Made by a program: the position numbers and the translations under genes. The notes beneath the pieces are model-generated. The model worked only from the letters and a program-made list of their open reading frames with translations, did no database searches and had not been told where the DNA came from. Shown piece by piece: positions 5,240 to 7,216 of a DNA stretch of 7,216 nucleotides (position 1 is its first letter; every line of letters starts with the position of its first letter). The stretch comes from JBMNNU01 sp050942695 (GTDB taxonomy: Bacteria > Chloroflexota > UBA6077), in the NCBI GenBank assembly GCA_050942695.1, contig JBMNNU010000161.1:1-7216 (forward strand), read 5' to 3'.

Positions 5240-7216
5240 TCAGGCTACCTTCGCCGGTTGCCGCTCTGTAGCGGCATCATCCTCCGCCGCCACCTGCTCA
5301 GAGGCCGACCGCTGGTGGAAGAAGGCAGATATGGTGAACCAGACCAGCGGAAGGATCCCCGCCACGATGAACAGGCTATCGGGAACCATACGCGCCCACA
5401 GCAGCGCAAGCACCTGCGGTTGCCGGTAGAACTCGTAGCTCCTGGCAGCCCAGAAGCCGTGGGTGAAGCTCTCGCCCACCTGCATCAGCCCGACAGGGAG
5501 AAGGGTTACCAGGATCATCCCCGCAAGCCCCAGGTTGAGCCCCCAGAAGGAGACCTTCAGCCATCGGTCGTTCCACCAGCTGGCGTCGACCAGATCGCGG
5601 AGGGCGAAGAGCAGCAGCCCGACCGCAAGCATCCCGTATACGCCGGCCAGCGCCCCGTGGCCGTGGGCCGCCGTCAGGAAAGAGCCGTGCTCGAAGTAGT
5701 TGACCACCGGCAGGTTGATCAGAAAGCCCAGCACCCCCGCTCCCGTCAAGTTCCAGAAGGCCGTGGCGATCAGGAACCAGAAGGAGGCCCGATAGGGGAA
5801 CTGCTTGCCCCCCGCCGTCACCAACCGGTACTGCCCGTATGCCTCAAGCACTAATAGGGTTAGAGGGATCACCTCCAGGGCTGAGAAGACGGCTCCAAGG
5901 GCGATCCACACCTCCGGCGCACCGATCCAGTAGTAGTGATGCCCGGTGCCTATGATCCCGCTGCCCAGCAGGATCAGAAGCTGGAAGTAGAGCGCCCGCA
6001 AGGTGGACCTCTTCGTAACCAGCCCCAGCTTTACCAGCAGGAAGCCGATGACCACCACCGCGAACACCTCGAACATCCCCTCCACCCAGAGGTGGATGAC
6101 CCACCATCGCCAGTAGTCAGACATGGTGATATGGGTGCTGGGATCGAAGAAGAAGGCGAACCCGTAGAAGAAGGGTATAGCCACGGCGCTGTAGAACAGC
6201 AGGTGAGTGAGGCCGCCTCTATCCGACTCCTCCCGCAGGGCTGGCCGCAGTCCCCGGTATACCAGGAAGAGCCAGAGCGCCAGCCCCGCGGCAAGCAGAA
6301 CCTGCCAGACGCGGCCTAGCTCCAGGTACTCCCATCCCTGGTTTCCCAGCAGGAACCAGAGGTTGCCCAGGTATCCCTTGGCTCCCAACCACTCACCGGC
6401 CAGGCTGCCGACCACTACCAGGACGAGAGCCACGAACAGCAGGTCCACCAGCAACCCCTGCCGCTTGGGCTCCCTTCCGCTAACCAACGGCGCGACGAAG
6501 ATACCCAGCGCCAGCCAGGCAGTAGCGACCCAGAAGATAGCCAGTTGCAGGTGCCAGCCTCTAGCTATACTGAAAGGCAGTAGCCCCAGGATATCGAGCC
6601 CGTAAAAGGAGCCTCCCTCCACATAGTAGTGGGCCAGCAGGGCTCCCAGCATCGCCTGCATCAGGAATAGCAACACCACCACTGCGAAGTACTTCGCGGT
6701 CTTCCGCTGGCTAGGAGTCAACGGCTTGCTGCTCACCTTTAGAGCCCTTGCGGCCTCCGGGCTCTCCTCCATGGACATCCTGTAGCGATAGTAGAGGAAC
6801 AGTATCACCGATGTGATAAGCACCAGCAGGGTCACGCTGATCGCGCTCCACAGCACCGAGGCTAGGGTGAGATCGTTGCCGGCCGCAGTGTCGAAAGGCC
6901 AGTTGTTGGTGTACGAGTATTCGAGCCCCGGCCGGTTAACAGTGGAGAGCCAGGCAGTCCAGAGGAAGAAATAAGATATCTGGTCTATCTGGTCGCCCTG
7001 GGCAACGTAGGCACGCTCCGTAGCGGGCATGTGCTGCTCCTGGATCAAGTTCGGCGGCAGCGCCCTGTCAGGGTCTCCCTGTGTGAACAACCCGCGATAG
7101 TGAATCCGGGCTTGCTCCCACCCGTAGGCTTGAGCCGGGCTCAGGGTGAGAGTTCCGGCGCTGAAATCGTAGCGATTAGTCTTGAGCTCAGTGCGGACCG
7201 CATCGGCTATACCTGC
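5240..7216 (-). CDS. norZ: Quinol-dependent nitric oxide reductase (qNOR, NorZ/NorB), N-terminus outside window
   Basis: Haem-copper-oxidase superfamily membrane enzyme that reduces two NO to N2O with electrons from quinol (EC 1.7.5.2). The frame is open to the right edge, giving 658 visible residues of a family usually near 750-800; the TTG at 7090 is internal. Residues about 1-110 are the NorC-like soluble domain, with the qNOR-typical WTAW, NRPG and YTNNWP segments; many membrane helices follow. In visible numbering, His222 (RGWHLQ) and His520 fit the low-spin haem b ligands and His518 the haem b3 ligand (both in AAHGHGA). His375, His426 and His427 fit the FeB site. Glu379, Glu383 and Glu448 match the conserved glutamates of NO reductases, and the spacings 375-379-383 and 426-448 equal those of Pseudomonas NorB. 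There is no copper-oxidase cross-linked Tyr-His motif. The C-terminus ends in a short charged tail. It converges on nrfH; its promoter lies outside the window. Confidence 0.96.
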   Translation of the reverse strand, partial: AGIADAVRTELKTNRYDFSAGTLTLSPAQAYGWEQARIHYRGLFTQGDPDRALPPNLIQEQHMPATERAYVAQGDQIDQISYFFLWTAWLSTVNRPGLEYSYTNNWPFDTAAGNDLTLASVLWSAISVTLLVLITSVILFLYYRYRMSMEESPEAARALKVSSKPLTPSQRKTAKYFAVVVLLFLMQAMLGALLAHYYVEGGSFYGLDILGLLPFSIARGWHLQLAIFWVATAWLALGIFVAPLVSGREPKRQGLLVDLLFVALVLVVVGSLAGEWLGAKGYLGNLWFLLGNQGWEYLELGRVWQVLLAAGLALWLFLVYRGLRPALREESDRGGLTHLLFYSAVAIPFFYGFAFFFDPSTHITMSDYWRWWVIHLWVEGMFEVFAVVVIGFLLVKLGLVTKRSTLRALYFQLLILLGSGIIGTGHHYYWIGAPEVWIALGAVFSALEVIPLTLLVLEAYGQYRLVTAGGKQFPYRASFWFLIATAFWNLTGAGVLGFLINLPVVNYFEHGSFLTAAHGHGALAGVYGMLAVGLLLFALRDLVDASWWNDRWLKVSFWGLNLGLAGMILVTLLPVGLMQVGESFTHGFWAARSYEFYRQPQVLALLWARMVPDSLFIVAGILPLVWFTISAFFHQRSASEQVAAEDDAATERQPAKVA

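Noticed and set aside
5258..5854. Long plus-strand open frame (198 codons) opposite the NO reductase gene
   Set aside because: Pro-, Arg- and Gln-rich low-complexity translation typical of the antisense of a membrane-protein gene; the minus strand has every NO reductase ligand.
7088..7090. TTG as the start of the NO reductase
   Set aside because: The frame continues upstream to the window edge with residues typical of the qNOR N-terminal domain, so this codon is an internal leucine.
1..7216. CRISPR arrays, tRNA or rRNA genes, insertion sequences or integrase genes
   Set aside because: No regularly spaced repeats, no cloverleaf or rRNA-like stretches, and no transposase or integrase motifs were seen on either strand.

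Overview
The window looks like a chromosomal segment from a bacterium that respires or detoxifies nitrogen oxides. It holds five protein genes; the two at the edges are cut by the window ends. The proteins are typical bacterial families: a multihaem c-type nitrite reductase with its NapC/NirT-type quinol dehydrogenase, a single-chain quinol-oxidising NO reductase, a hemerythrin, a cyclic-di-GMP enzyme and a lipid kinase. The phylum cannot be fixed from the sequence. The membrane-anchored NrfA, the nrfA-before-nrfH order and the quinol-type NO reductase make me lean weakly towards a non-proteobacterial lineage such as Chloroflexota or a relative, but this is inference only.

Layout. Positions 3-839 (+) carry all but the extreme N-terminus of a diacylglycerol-kinase-like lipid kinase. 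Convergent to it, and overlapping its last 44 bases, is a gene on the minus strand (796-2361) for a two-helix membrane protein with a degenerate GGDEF domain (GGDGF) and an intact HD-GYP phosphodiesterase domain. A 246-base divergent gap leads to a hemerythrin-domain gene (2608-3165, +) with a strong ribosome binding site, followed by a clear intrinsic terminator (3248-3281). After a 108-base leader come nrfA (3390-4709) and nrfH (4706-5158), joined by an ATGA overlap. Two adjacent hairpins (5176-5231) separate nrfH from a convergent gene (5240-7216, minus strand, start outside the window) for a quinol-dependent nitric oxide reductase.

How the genes work together. NrfH would take electrons from the quinol pool and pass them to NrfA, which reduces nitrite to ammonium outside the membrane. 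NO is a side product or intermediate of nitrite chemistry, and the qNOR would reduce it to N2O, also using quinol. The hemerythrin has a four-His/two-Glu di-iron ligand pattern like that of NO-stress proteins of the YtfE/RIC type, so it may bind or sense NO or O2, or protect iron centres. Together 2608-7216 reads as a nitrite/NO module. The lipid kinase and cyclic-di-GMP protein have no obvious metabolic tie to it. I did not find a wholly new system; the points most worth checking are the degenerate GGDEF with a retained inhibitory site, the compact nrfAH plus norZ plus hemerythrin grouping, and the uncertain nrfA start.
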